Positions 1 through 7,025 of a stretch of 18,027 nucleotides of DNA are shown here, in pieces. Numbering within the stretch: position 1 is the stretch's first letter; every line of letters begins with the position of its first letter. Both the position numbers and the translations under genes were made by a program. A model generated the notes under the pieces. It had not been told where the DNA came from. It did not search any database and saw only the letters and a program-made list of their open reading frames with translations. The stretch comes from 4572-123 sp002084545. GTDB taxonomy: Bacteria; Desulfobacterota; Desulfobacteria; Desulfobacterales; 4572-123. The stretch lies in contig JAOZSJ010000072.1 of NCBI GenBank assembly GCA_029939715.1, forward strand, positions 1-18,027. The letters are read 5' to 3'.

Positions 1-19
1 TGTTCGGGTCTCTGCCTTT

Positions 20-1279
20 TCAGATTCCAAGGAATGCTTTAGGGTTTTTCCCTGTCATATTTGAAATAATCGTTTTCTTTTTTTGATTCGAAAGTTTTTT
101 TGAAGCGTTGATTGCGGATCGGAATCCGTTGAAATAATACTTGTATTCCGACTTTCCTTTATTTGAATGCCCTTTCCGGTAAGATTTGTCGGAGATAACC
201 ATGGGTATATCCGATCCCCATAGAAGTTTATCGACAAGTTTATAATTGGGCCCGGTGTCAAAATTGAATTTATTTTGCTCATCTTTTTCAAAAATTTTGA
301 CCAGGTTATCCCGATGCTCTTTTCTGCTATAGTCATAAGCGGAGATGTCCGCATATGTGTTAGGGTATTTTTTCAGCAATTCAATCAGGATATAGGTCCA
401 ACTGTTCTTGTCGGTGCGAAAGGGCTCGAACATATCATCGGTTCCGGTTTCGCCGCCGAAATGGGCAAAATTTATTCGAAGCGATTCCAATTCATTGTGG
501 CTGAGGAGTTTTTTCCAATTTTCCGGAGTGGTATTCTTATCAAGATTCTCTTTTTCTTTTCCCGCTGAATAAGATCCCTTCTGGCAGTGAACGGTTATAG
601 GAATCTTTTTTTTACAGCACCAGGTATAGAAAGTTTTGTACCTGTCCTGAAATTTTTTCGGATTCGGGTTAAACCCGATCGGCGGGTAAAGCTTTATGCC
701 CAAAAGTTTGCCCGACTTAAGCTGACTGATTCCCTTTTTGCCAAGAGTGTTATTTTTTTTCCAGAAAGTCTGAAAACCGGCCAGCCTGTTTTTATCGGTA
801 TTGTGCAGTTTCCGAAGGTCAAAACCAATAAAAGGACACACCTTCATATTCGGAAATTTTTTAAAGTCAATGGCATTGATTGCGTTTTCAAGCCGTTTGT
901 ACTGTTCCTTTACACAGGGCTCTTTTCCAACCTGGGCCGGCATCTCCTTTTCAAGCAGTATATCAAAGTCCATTACAAGCGGGGTGATAAGTATTTCAGT
1001 GTCATTCGGGCTGCCAAGGTGATTATTTATTTCTGTTAATATCATCTCGATATTTCGCTGCAAGGCTCTTTCGAAAAATAGAATGAACTCTTTATACCCC
1101 TCCAGTCTGTTTTTCAAAAAATTCTTGTCCATCATAAATTGCGGCAGATATATAAGTGCTCCCGCAGCCGCTTTGAGCCTTCCAATCGTACCGACTTTGA
1201 CCTTATCTGCAAGGGTGAGATACATGGGAATGTCTACAAAATTGAACGCATGACAATGACAGTCAATAAAGCTTTTCAT
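20..1279 (-). CDS. Amidohydrolase-2-like metal-dependent hydrolase
   Basis: A 419-residue cytoplasmic protein with the metal-ligand pattern of the amidohydrolase superfamily TIM barrel. An N-terminal HxH lies in IDCHCHAF (H8, H10). Then come a Lys in GIKLYPP (K196, a candidate bridging/carboxylated Lys), H231 in TVHCQKGS, H273 in NFAHFGGE and D357 in LWGSDIPM. This order (HxH, K, H, H, D) is that of metal-dependent hydrolases and decarboxylases of the Amidohydro_2 type; the substrate cannot be read from the sequence. No signal peptide is seen. The start is well supported: AAGGAGA lies 4 nt upstream of the ATG. The gene sits 11 bp downstream of the YoeB-like toxin gene on the same strand, so it may be read from the toxin-antitoxin promoter. 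The protein is rich in Lys and Asn and the DNA is AT-richer than the rest of the window, which may reflect transfer. Family certain, function unknown. Confidence 0.85.
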   Translation of the reverse strand: MKSFIDCHCHAFNFVDIPMYLTLADKVKVGTIGRLKAAAGALIYLPQFMMDKNFLKNRLEGYKEFILFFERALQRNIEMILTEINNHLGSPNDTEILITPLVMDFDILLEKEMPAQVGKEPCVKEQYKRLENAINAIDFKKFPNMKVCPFIGFDLRKLHNTDKNRLAGFQTFWKKNNTLGKKGISQLKSGKLLGIKLYPPIGFNPNPKKFQDRYKTFYTWCCKKKIPITVHCQKGSYSAGKEKENLDKNTTPENWKKLLSHNELESLRINFAHFGGETGTDDMFEPFRTDKNSWTYILIELLKKYPNTYADISAYDYSRKEHRDNLVKIFEKDEQNKFNFDTGPNYKLVDKLLWGSDIPMVISDKSYRKGHSNKGKSEYKYYFNGFRSAINASKKLSNQKKKTIISNMTGKNPKAFLGI

Positions 1280-1283
1280 ATTA

Positions 1284-1290
1284 TCTCCTT
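1284..1290 (-). promoter_or_regulatory. Strong Shine-Dalgarno of the amidohydrolase
   Basis: AAGGAGA on the minus strand, between the toxin stop codon and the amidohydrolase ATG. It shows that the gene is independently translated although it directly abuts the toxin gene. Confidence 0.75.
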
Positions 1291-1557
1291 TTATTCATAA
1301 TGTGTCCACATGCGAATAAGTTTTACAGTTTTTTTATCAGCTATAACCTGATAAACAATTCTGTGCTGGATATTTAAACGTCTTGAATAGGCACCGGCTA
1401 AATCACCGATAAGTTTTTCATAAGGCGGGGGAGTCTGGAATGGATCCCGGCGCAGGATTTTAATAATTTTTTCCGCGTTCGGTTTAAGATTAGAAGCAGA
1501 CACTTTTTTAGCATCTTTCTGAGTTTGTTTAGTAAAAACAATTTTCCAGCTCACCAA
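1291..1557 (-). CDS. yoeB: YoeB/Txe-family mRNA interferase toxin
   Basis: An 88-residue protein of the RelE-fold YoeB/Txe toxin family, which cleaves mRNA in the ribosomal A site. The conserved blocks are visible: E47 in PPYEKLIGDLAG, SRRLN, then QHRIVYQV (R66), and the C-terminal H86-Y87 in MWTHYE. These line up with the catalytic Glu, Arg, His and Tyr of E. coli YoeB (E46, R65, H83, Y84), so the toxin looks intact. The length is close to the usual 84-90 residues. Its start overlaps the end of the antitoxin gene by 7 bp, the normal antitoxin-first order that couples translation. It is probably neutralised by the adjacent Phd/YefM-like protein. The assignment to YoeB rather than another RelE-type subfamily rests on the terminal HY and the SRR/HRIVY motifs. 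Confidence 0.9.
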   Translation of the reverse strand: MVSWKIVFTKQTQKDAKKVSASNLKPNAEKIIKILRRDPFQTPPPYEKLIGDLAGAYSRRLNIQHRIVYQVIADKKTVKLIRMWTHYE

Positions 1558-1793
1558 TCCAGATCCTCTTTACAGTCCTCTATTGGAGTTGCCAGACCTT
1601 CACGGATAGATTCGCGCATATTTGGAATATTTAAAAGATACATGGTCTCTTGAACTGAACGCCAGTCATCTTCGGATATGAGAACTGCATTGCACCTTTT
1701 TCCGGTGATAACAATAGGTTCATGTGAAAGGGATGCTTGATCAATGAGCCGGTATAGTTTTGTGCGTGCTTCAGTAGCTGATAATGTAGACAT
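1551..1793 (-). CDS. yefM: Phd/YefM-family antitoxin
   Basis: An 80-residue antitoxin. The N-terminal part (LSATEARTKLYRLIDQ, about residues 4-19, then EPIVITGKRCNAVLISEDDW, 25-44) is the typical Phd/YefM DNA-binding and dimerisation fold. The acidic, probably flexible C-terminus (SIREGL to DCKEDLDW) is the part expected to wrap the toxin. The ATG is preceded by AGAGGTG at good spacing. In this family the antitoxin, alone and better with toxin, represses its own promoter. Here a TACGT/ACGTA inverted repeat sits inside the core promoter immediately upstream, consistent with such autoregulation. It overlaps the toxin gene by 7 bp. Confidence 0.9.
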   Translation of the reverse strand: MSTLSATEARTKLYRLIDQASLSHEPIVITGKRCNAVLISEDDWRSVQETMYLLNIPNMRESIREGLATPIEDCKEDLDW

Positions 1794-1817
1794 TTTTCAC
1801 CTCTTTCATTTTTATTT

Positions 1818-1846
1818 AAAATACGTGATAACGTACGCATTGTCAA
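1818..1846 (-). promoter_or_regulatory. Toxin-antitoxin promoter with palindromic operator
   Basis: Read on the minus strand: a perfect TTGACA -35 box (1841-1846), a 17-nt spacer and a TATTTT -10 box (1818-1823). This gives a transcript with a short leader into the antitoxin gene. Between and over the boxes lies TACGT-GATA-ACGTA (1822-1835), a 5-bp inverted repeat with a 4-nt centre, abutting a CGTACG palindrome (1832-1837). A Phd/YefM dimer bound there would block RNA polymerase. The promoter boxes are seen directly; the operator role is inferred from the family. Confidence 0.7.
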
Positions 1847-2040
1847 GTTTTCCCTTAACAGGTTTTTTCTTGACCGATAGCAGGTCCAGAGAAAATTGCT
1901 ATAGTTTTTATGGAATAATAAAGTTGAATTTTATTACGGTTTGTATTATTCAAGGTGAGCGATCAGTTCTTCGCAATTAGCGGTTAGTTGTTTCTATATT
2001 TTAGGCGTTTACCAGTAATGTGAAAATTTGTGAATAAGCA

Positions 2041-2070
2041 ATTAGCCATCAGCTATCAGCTATTAGCTGA
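2041..2070. repeat. ATYAGCY heptamer tandem repeat with palindromic end
   Basis: Four consecutive 7-mers: ATTAGCC, ATCAGCT, ATCAGCT, ATTAGCT. The last two form a near-perfect palindrome, TCAGCTA-T-TAGCTGA (2056-2070, 7-bp arms). A shorter, degenerate cluster lies 65 bp upstream: GCAATTAGC occurs at both 1973-1981 and 2038-2046. Short heptamer arrays of this kind recur in intergenic DNA of some bacterial genomes. Their role is unknown. Confidence 0.75.
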
Positions 2071-2178
2071 ATGGTGTTATCTGTTTTCGTTCAGGCACCA
2101 GTTACGACAAAGGGTATTAGAGGGCTTAATTTTGTCCAAATGCCCCTGGAATAAAATATTAAAGGAGGAGGGCTCTGA

Positions 2179-3321
2179 ATGCCGAAAAAAATATTTACGG
2201 TACTTGCCTTTATTGCAATTTTCTTGACGTTATCCACGTCATGGGCCATGGGCGGCCAGGTGGTGACTCCCGAAACCCGGCAATGGGCAAAGGATATCGT
2301 TACTCAGGAAAAATCCATAAAGGCGGTCACGGCCGGACATACACTGGCGGTTCTTTACTTCCGGAATCGGTCCGGTGATTCAAATCTTGATCCACTCCAA
2401 AAAGGTTTTTCAATCATGCTCATGACCGATCTTGCAAAGGTCAAGGAGCTTCGACTGGTGGAGAGGGTAAAACTTCAGGCTCTTGCCGAAGAAATTGGGC
2501 TTGGAAAATCCGGCCTCGTGGAATCTGAAACCGCGCCCAGGGTAGGGCGCTTGCTTGGGGCCCGATACCTGATTGGAGGAGATTTTTTCAAGGAAGATCT
2601 CGAAAAAATAAACATACGCTCCGATCTTATAAATGTTCCCGAAGAAAAAATCTTCGATCACCCCCAGGTTCAAGATGAACTGAACCGGCTCTTTGCCCTT
2701 GAAAAGGAGATGCTGCTCAAAATCATCGCGGCCTTTAAAATTGAACTTACCCCGGAACGCAGAAAACTGCTCATGAAGCCGATTTCAACCAGTTTTCCGG
2801 CCCTGATCTATTTCTTCAGGGGAGTTGATAAAAGTGATCACGGCGACTATAAGGCTGCGGCGCGGTTTTACAAAAAAGCCCTGGCTGAAGATGCAAAACT
2901 GCATCCGGCGGATTTAAATTTGAAAGAACTGAAACAGCTTGGACTCTGGATGCCTCGGAAGCGAACCGCTGTTCTTTTAAAATCATTGCAGGGGCGTACT
3001 TCCTTGACCGACCGCCTGACACAGGAATACCCGACCGTCAGGCTGAATAAGCCAAAAAGAGTTCAAAGCCTGGAGATAGATGGGTTTATAGATTATTATA
3101 CGGACTATCCTGAAGACAGGGTATTTTACACTGAAGTTCCGCCTGACTATTCCGGATATTATATACCGGCAACGGCTGATTATATCGTCCATCACGCCGG
3201 CACCGGCGGTATCGTCACCTATTACGGTATCTCCAGTGGCGAATATATGGGGGAGTACCGCGGTGCTGATTATCCCGGCTATAATCTCGTGATTGATTAT
3301 TCAGGCGGTGATAACCCATGA
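2179..3321 (+). CDS. Exported CsgG-like protein with TPR and Tyr-rich tail
   Basis: A 380-residue protein with a Sec signal peptide (MPKKIFTVLAFIAIFLTL, likely cleaved after SWA at about residue 23; no lipobox Cys). Residues 55-135 resemble a CsgG/FlgO-type domain: LAVLYFRNRSG, then LRLVERVKLQALAEEIGLGKSGL, then GRLLGARYLIGGDF. The same VER/LxEExxLG/GxLxGAxxxxGG pattern occurs in two proteins encoded at 4549-7012, so the three are paralogous in this domain. A single TPR-like helix pair (SDHGDYKAAARFYKKALAED, about 219-238) follows. Residues 305-375 are strikingly Tyr- and Gly-rich (about 15 Tyr). The start is fixed by GGAGGAGGG a few nt upstream. CsgG itself is an outer-membrane secretion pore for curli, but this protein lacks its lipid anchor. 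A periplasmic or outer-membrane-associated accessory role is inferred. The beta-barrel gene follows 91 bp downstream. Confidence 0.8.
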   Translation: MPKKIFTVLAFIAIFLTLSTSWAMGGQVVTPETRQWAKDIVTQEKSIKAVTAGHTLAVLYFRNRSGDSNLDPLQKGFSIMLMTDLAKVKELRLVERVKLQALAEEIGLGKSGLVESETAPRVGRLLGARYLIGGDFFKEDLEKINIRSDLINVPEEKIFDHPQVQDELNRLFALEKEMLLKIIAAFKIELTPERRKLLMKPISTSFPALIYFFRGVDKSDHGDYKAAARFYKKALAEDAKLHPADLNLKELKQLGLWMPRKRTAVLLKSLQGRTSLTDRLTQEYPTVRLNKPKRVQSLEIDGFIDYYTDYPEDRVFYTEVPPDYSGYYIPATADYIVHHAGTGGIVTYYGISSGEYMGEYRGADYPGYNLVIDYSGGDNP

Positions 3322-3398
3322 CGGCCATGAATCACTGCATCGGCTCAAATGAATAAACCTTTATTTGTCCGGCACTTTTAAGTCTAAATGTTTTTACC

Positions 3399-3403
3399 GG
3401 GAG
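3399..3403 (+). promoter_or_regulatory. Shine-Dalgarno choosing the beta-barrel start
   Basis: GGGAG, 9 nt before the ATG at 3413. It supports that ATG over an in-frame TTG 48 bp upstream, which would put 16 polar residues ahead of an otherwise clean signal peptide. Confidence 0.65.
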
Positions 3404-3412
3404 AATTTATTT

Positions 3413-4534
3413 ATGAAAAAATACCGGATTATCATTATATCTCTTTTACTTTTATTCGTCGTTTCTCCGGCCTGGTCCTACGAATTCATGGCGGAAAGCG
3501 GTCTTGTTTTTGATCTATGGAGCAATTCCGAGAATGCCGAAGGAAATCAATATCATATCCCTCTGAAATTCGGCGTGACAGATAAGCGGTTTTCCGCAAT
3601 GCTCCTCACCGGCTATTGCAGCACCACCTTTGATCCTGACATCGGAGAGAGTCAGACCCTGGACGGGATGCTGGATTCCAAACTCAATTTTTCCTATCAA
3701 TTGCCGGATGGACTGCCGATCGATGTGCTTGTGGGACTCGGCTTCAACCTGCCCACCGGACAGACGGATCTAACCACAAAAGAGCTTATGCTGACGATGA
3801 ATTCCGACCTGGTTTCCATCAGCAGTTTTGGAGAGGGATTCAATGTCAACCCTACTCTGACCGTGGCCGGTGAATGGCGGGACCTGGTCTGGGGTATGGG
3901 GGTCGGCTATATCTGGCGGGGTGAGTATGATTACAGTGAATCTCTTGGTGATTACGATCCGGGCGATATTTTTTCCCTGACATCGGAACTTCAGTATTAC
4001 ATCACTCCTTCCGTGATAACACGCCTTTTTGCTGAATACTGCAATTACGACAAAGACCAGGTAAGCGGAGATGACATCCTCGAAGAGGGAGATTTCCTTC
4101 TGATCGGGACCGGCATTAAAGCCGGCGCCGGCAAATGGACCTTCGATCTGGACCTGAAGACAATCTTAAGGGCCAAGAGTAAATTCATGTCGCCTTCCGG
4201 CCTGGCCGCGGAGGACAAAAACAGCCACGGCGATGAATGGGTCTCCAACTGTCGGGTATCTTACCGTCTTTCCGACCGAATTCTATTAAAACCTTCCGTA
4301 AGCTATCTGTTTATAGATGAAAACGATTATGAGACCGGCAGCGGTTATCATGTCGGCAGCCGGAATAAGTTCAATGCCGGGTTTGGAATGGAATACAAGC
4401 TTGGAAAATGCTGCAGGGCAATTCTTGATCTTAATGCGTTTCAGATCCGGGACGACAAAAGCTGGTCCCATCCGGATGATGATTTGACCTATGACGGTTT
4501 TTCCATGGCCCTTACGTTGAGCAGTCGTTTTTAA
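3413..4534 (+). CDS. Predicted outer-membrane beta-barrel protein
   Basis: A 373-residue protein with a clear signal peptide (KKYRIIIISLLLLFVV, cleavage probably after SPAWS, about residue 22). The rest is a run of alternating hydrophobic/polar segments separated by short Gly/Asp/Asn-rich turns, rich in aromatic residues. It ends in FSMALTLSSRF, a terminal Phe in a beta-signal-like strand as recognised by the BAM machinery. This supports an outer-membrane barrel, perhaps a transporter or porin-like protein; no named family is recognised and no substrate can be proposed. It lies 91 bp downstream of the CsgG-like gene on the same strand, with no terminator visible between, so the two are probably cotranscribed. 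Its 3' end faces the minus-strand lipoprotein gene with a gap of only 14 bp. Confidence 0.75.
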   Translation: MKKYRIIIISLLLLFVVSPAWSYEFMAESGLVFDLWSNSENAEGNQYHIPLKFGVTDKRFSAMLLTGYCSTTFDPDIGESQTLDGMLDSKLNFSYQLPDGLPIDVLVGLGFNLPTGQTDLTTKELMLTMNSDLVSISSFGEGFNVNPTLTVAGEWRDLVWGMGVGYIWRGEYDYSESLGDYDPGDIFSLTSELQYYITPSVITRLFAEYCNYDKDQVSGDDILEEGDFLLIGTGIKAGAGKWTFDLDLKTILRAKSKFMSPSGLAAEDKNSHGDEWVSNCRVSYRLSDRILLKPSVSYLFIDENDYETGSGYHVGSRNKFNAGFGMEYKLGKCCRAILDLNAFQIRDDKSWSHPDDDLTYDGFSMALTLSSRF

Positions 4535-4548
4535 AAGATGCAAGCGTT

Positions 4549-5052
4549 CTATTGTTTTTGATTAAAAAGGTCAGTAGCCGTGGTCGTGGCCGCACGAAGC
4601 CATGCATTCAAATCCGCGGCCTCAACCGTTTCAGCGGACGCAGCAACAATACCGGATGTGGCCACGTCCACCAGGCGCAGATCGATTCGCATGCTGTTTC
4701 CCACGACCTGGTATCCGCCGAAAACCATCATTTTCGCCCCGGCCAGGCGCCCGATTTTCAAACGGGTGGCCTGGTCGGCCAGGTCCGATGTCGCAAGATT
4801 CAACTCTTCCAGTACCTGATCTAGTTTCTGACGTTCAACAACCCTGTATTTTCCACTGCCGCCGATATGCTCCGCCACCTGACTGCCGAGAAGTTCCCCC
4901 AGATCCGGCCAGGCGGCAGGCTGAAAACTCAGGTTGTCAAGATTCCAGACCGCCACAAAATTCCCGTTTTCATGTACACGGGGGGAGGCTGCGCAGGCTG
5001 CAAGAAATACAGCCGGCAGGATAAGGATGTAAATTGTTTTATTGAACCGCAT
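4549..5052 (-). CDS. Small CsgG-like outer-membrane lipoprotein
   Basis: A 167-residue lipoprotein. A short signal peptide ends in the lipobox FLAAC, with the lipidated Cys at residue 20. The following Ala does not suggest inner-membrane retention, so outer-membrane sorting is likely. The mature part is almost entirely one CsgG-type domain: FVAVWNLDN, then KYRVVERQKLDQVLEELNLATSD, LADQAT, IGRLAGAKMMVFGGY, and a terminal MRIDLRLVDVATSGIV strand. The same blocks occur in the fusion protein encoded just upstream, so the two are paralogues. Its ATG overlaps the end of that gene by 14 bp and has an AGGGG Shine-Dalgarno, indicating translational coupling as the last gene of the minus-strand operon. 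Full-length CsgG is about 277 residues, so this is a minimal version lacking obvious pore-forming strands. A structural or sensor role at the outer membrane is possible. Confidence 0.85.
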   Translation of the reverse strand: MRFNKTIYILILPAVFLAACAASPRVHENGNFVAVWNLDNLSFQPAAWPDLGELLGSQVAEHIGGSGKYRVVERQKLDQVLEELNLATSDLADQATRLKIGRLAGAKMMVFGGYQVVGNSMRIDLRLVDVATSGIVAASAETVEAADLNAWLRAATTTATDLFNQKQ

Positions 5053-7012
5053 TGCCCGCCCCTACGTCCATCATATCATCAATTCTTTCGGTTATTTTAT
5101 CTTCGCTCTTGATGGGACGCCGCTGATTACTCAGCATGGCATAGCTGAAATCATCGTCCACCTTGTAAACTTCAAGCTGTGCAATCGGCTTTGGCGCCGC
5201 TTTAAGAACCTTGCCCTTGAATTCTATGGGCGCCTGTTCTTCTATGATATCAAAATGGGTACCCTGCACCACGCCCTGGTTTGAACCCAGGTTGATCAGC
5301 ACATGGGCGCCGTTGACCTGAACCACATACCCCTGAAGAGGGTAGTGAAGCATGATCGTCATTAAAATTTCACGATTAAGACGATGCACCTCTTTTTCAA
5401 GAGAAACTCCGGGGCCGAACTGACGGTTAACAACTTTGGGGATGGCCGATGTTTCTGTATCAATAAGCCGCAGGCTTAACAAAGGGCCTCCCGGCAGATA
5501 ATAGAGAGAACCGGTGCCCATGATTTTCGCGGCCAGCACTTTCCCGAGACGCAGGGTAGTGGCCGGGTCGGCAAGTTCGGAGGTTCCCAGGTTCAACTCT
5601 TCCAGGAGGTTTTCGATCAGGACTCTTTCCACCACCTGTATCCTTCCGGAAGCATTAAGCTGCTCTGCCAGCTGGGTAGTCAGCACCGTAGAAAAACCAT
5701 CGCGTGCGGCCAGGCCGCCCTTTTCCTGAAAATCGACAAAACTGAGCACCATGGGGCGGGATGTCCAGGTATCCTCGATGTCATCTTTTTCAAAACGTTT
5801 CTCGCGATATCGCCGGGCAAGTTCCTTGACGAATTTATCAATCCGTTCTTTGCGGGCCTTGTCTTTTTGAAGAAGGAGCATCTCCTGGGCTTTTTTGGCC
5901 AGAACCGCTGCAAAGGTGTCATTTTTGTCGATGGTCCGGACCTGTTGATAGAGTTCCAGTGCTTTGTCCCAGCGCCCCTCTTTTTCATACGTGATGCCCT
6001 TGTTGGAAGTCGCCTCGATATAATAGGGATCAATTTCCACGGCCTGATCATAGAGCTCACGGGATTTCTTATATTCTCCCCTGGCCGCATAAACTCGACC
6101 GAGCTGATTATATGCCGCCGCCTGCAGGTAGGGTGCGGCGTTTTTTTTGCCGATGGCTTTCTTATACTCGGCCTCGGCTTCTTTTTTTTTATTCTGGCTG
6201 TAAAGAATGTCTCCTTTGACCACGTGGACATAGGCGCTGCCGGATCCCTTTTTTTCAACTTCCCTTGCTGTTTTCAGGGCTTTTTCGGTTTCTCCTTTTT
6301 GCGCGTATACGGACGTCAGTCCCTCTTTGCCCAGCACTTCGCCTTTGCCTTTTGCCCTGGAAAGTCCTGTAAACGTTTTTTCGGCTGCGTCCAGGTTGCC
6401 CTGCTTTAATTCGGCATAGCCCTTAACGCTCTTTGCCTTGAGGTTGCCCGGATTTTTTTTCACCACCTGTTCACTGATGGCTTTGGCCATCGCAGGTTGT
6501 TTATGCTGGAGTTTTCTTTCCGCCAGCCTGACCAGCATAACTTCGGTTGACTTGCCTCCGCCCTGAAAATAATCCAGCATCTTCTGTCCGGGCCCGAGAA
6601 TGCATACTGTAGGCAGGACCTGCCGGGCCTGATACAGGTCGCTGACTGTCCCATTGTCCAGCAGTACCGGAAAAACAGGCCGGGTGCGCGATACAAAACG
6701 GGCAATTTTTTCGCGTGATGAAACGGCAATGGCCCATACCATGAGATTCGCATCTTCATATTTTTTAGCCAGGCTGTCGAGACTCAACAGACCTTCCTGG
6801 CTTGAACGGGACTCCACATCAAAGAAATAGAGAATTACCATCGGCTGATCTTTTATAACAGCCAGATCATAGCTGCGGCCCTTGATATCATTCAGCTTGA
6901 AACCCGGGGCCGCATCACCGGCGGCAAGTCGGGCATGGCCCGTGCCGATGCCTGCCAGGCATACCGTTATCACCACTGTCGTTAATACAATCAGTTTAGC
7001 TATAATTCGCAT
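5039..7012 (-). CDS. Exported redoxin-like / TPR / CsgG-like fusion protein
   Basis: A 657-residue exported protein. Signal peptide 1-27 (ends GTGHA). Residues 30-165 form a TlpA/AhpC-type thioredoxin fold (AAPGFKLNDIKG, MVILYFFDV, the cis-Pro loop VLPTVCILG). However, the position of the CxxC reads DVESRSSQEG, so both active-site cysteines are absent and it should not act as a thiol oxidoreductase. Residues about 170-380 are TPR-like helical repeats, with clear units around 195-215, 264-288 and 298-362, ending in a charged segment (KDKARKERIDK). Residues 418-555 are a CsgG-type domain (VVERVLIENLLEELNLGTSEL, LGKVLAAKIMGTGS). Residues 560-640 resemble the FlgT C-terminal fold (GYVVQVNGAHVLINLGSNQG). 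It is encoded 75 bp downstream of the kinase gene and overlaps the lipoprotein gene by 14 bp. A periplasmic scaffold role is inferred. The chosen start has AGGAGG 7 nt upstream; an in-frame ATG at 7051 would mask the signal peptide. Confidence 0.85.
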   Translation of the reverse strand: MRIIAKLIVLTTVVITVCLAGIGTGHARLAAGDAAPGFKLNDIKGRSYDLAVIKDQPMVILYFFDVESRSSQEGLLSLDSLAKKYEDANLMVWAIAVSSREKIARFVSRTRPVFPVLLDNGTVSDLYQARQVLPTVCILGPGQKMLDYFQGGGKSTEVMLVRLAERKLQHKQPAMAKAISEQVVKKNPGNLKAKSVKGYAELKQGNLDAAEKTFTGLSRAKGKGEVLGKEGLTSVYAQKGETEKALKTAREVEKKGSGSAYVHVVKGDILYSQNKKKEAEAEYKKAIGKKNAAPYLQAAAYNQLGRVYAARGEYKKSRELYDQAVEIDPYYIEATSNKGITYEKEGRWDKALELYQQVRTIDKNDTFAAVLAKKAQEMLLLQKDKARKERIDKFVKELARRYREKRFEKDDIEDTWTSRPMVLSFVDFQEKGGLAARDGFSTVLTTQLAEQLNASGRIQVVERVLIENLLEELNLGTSELADPATTLRLGKVLAAKIMGTGSLYYLPGGPLLSLRLIDTETSAIPKVVNRQFGPGVSLEKEVHRLNREILMTIMLHYPLQGYVVQVNGAHVLINLGSNQGVVQGTHFDIIEEQAPIEFKGKVLKAAPKPIAQLEVYKVDDDFSYAMLSNQRRPIKSEDKITERIDDMMDVGAGNAVQ

Positions 7013-7019
7013 AGCAGTG

Positions 7020-7025
7020 CCTCCT
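7020..7025 (-). promoter_or_regulatory. Shine-Dalgarno choosing the fusion-protein start
   Basis: AGGAGG on the minus strand, 7 nt before the ATG at 7012. It decides for the start that exposes a standard signal peptide, against the ATG 39 bp upstream. Confidence 0.75.

Larger units (their letters stand above)
1794..2178. other. Intergenic region between TA module and CsgG-like gene
   Basis: 385 bp separating two divergently transcribed blocks. The left edge holds the minus-strand toxin-antitoxin promoter. The middle is AT-rich and shows no convincing gene. From about 1973 to 2070 there are two clusters of ATTAGC/ATCAGC-type heptamers. The right edge holds the very strong Shine-Dalgarno GGAGGAGGG of the next gene. 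I find no well-spaced -35/-10 pair for the rightward gene; TTGTCC and TAAAAT near 2132-2157 are only 14 nt apart. Confidence 0.6.

Noticed and set aside
1924..1949. TTGAAT and TATTAT as a rightward promoter
   Set aside because: The spacer is only 14 nt, too short for a sigma-70 promoter.
1744..1980. Plus-strand frame of 78 residues opposite the antitoxin gene
   Set aside because: Antisense to a well-supported antitoxin and its promoter, with no family features.
2030..2227. Plus-strand frame of 65 residues upstream of the CsgG-like gene
   Set aside because: Its N-terminal part is the heptamer repeat read as protein, its end overlaps the CsgG-like signal peptide out of frame, and it has a TTG start without ribosome-binding site.
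4552..5112. Several plus-strand frames opposite the CsgG lipoprotein gene
   Set aside because: Shadows of a convincing lipoprotein gene, rich in Arg/Pro/His as expected of antisense frames.
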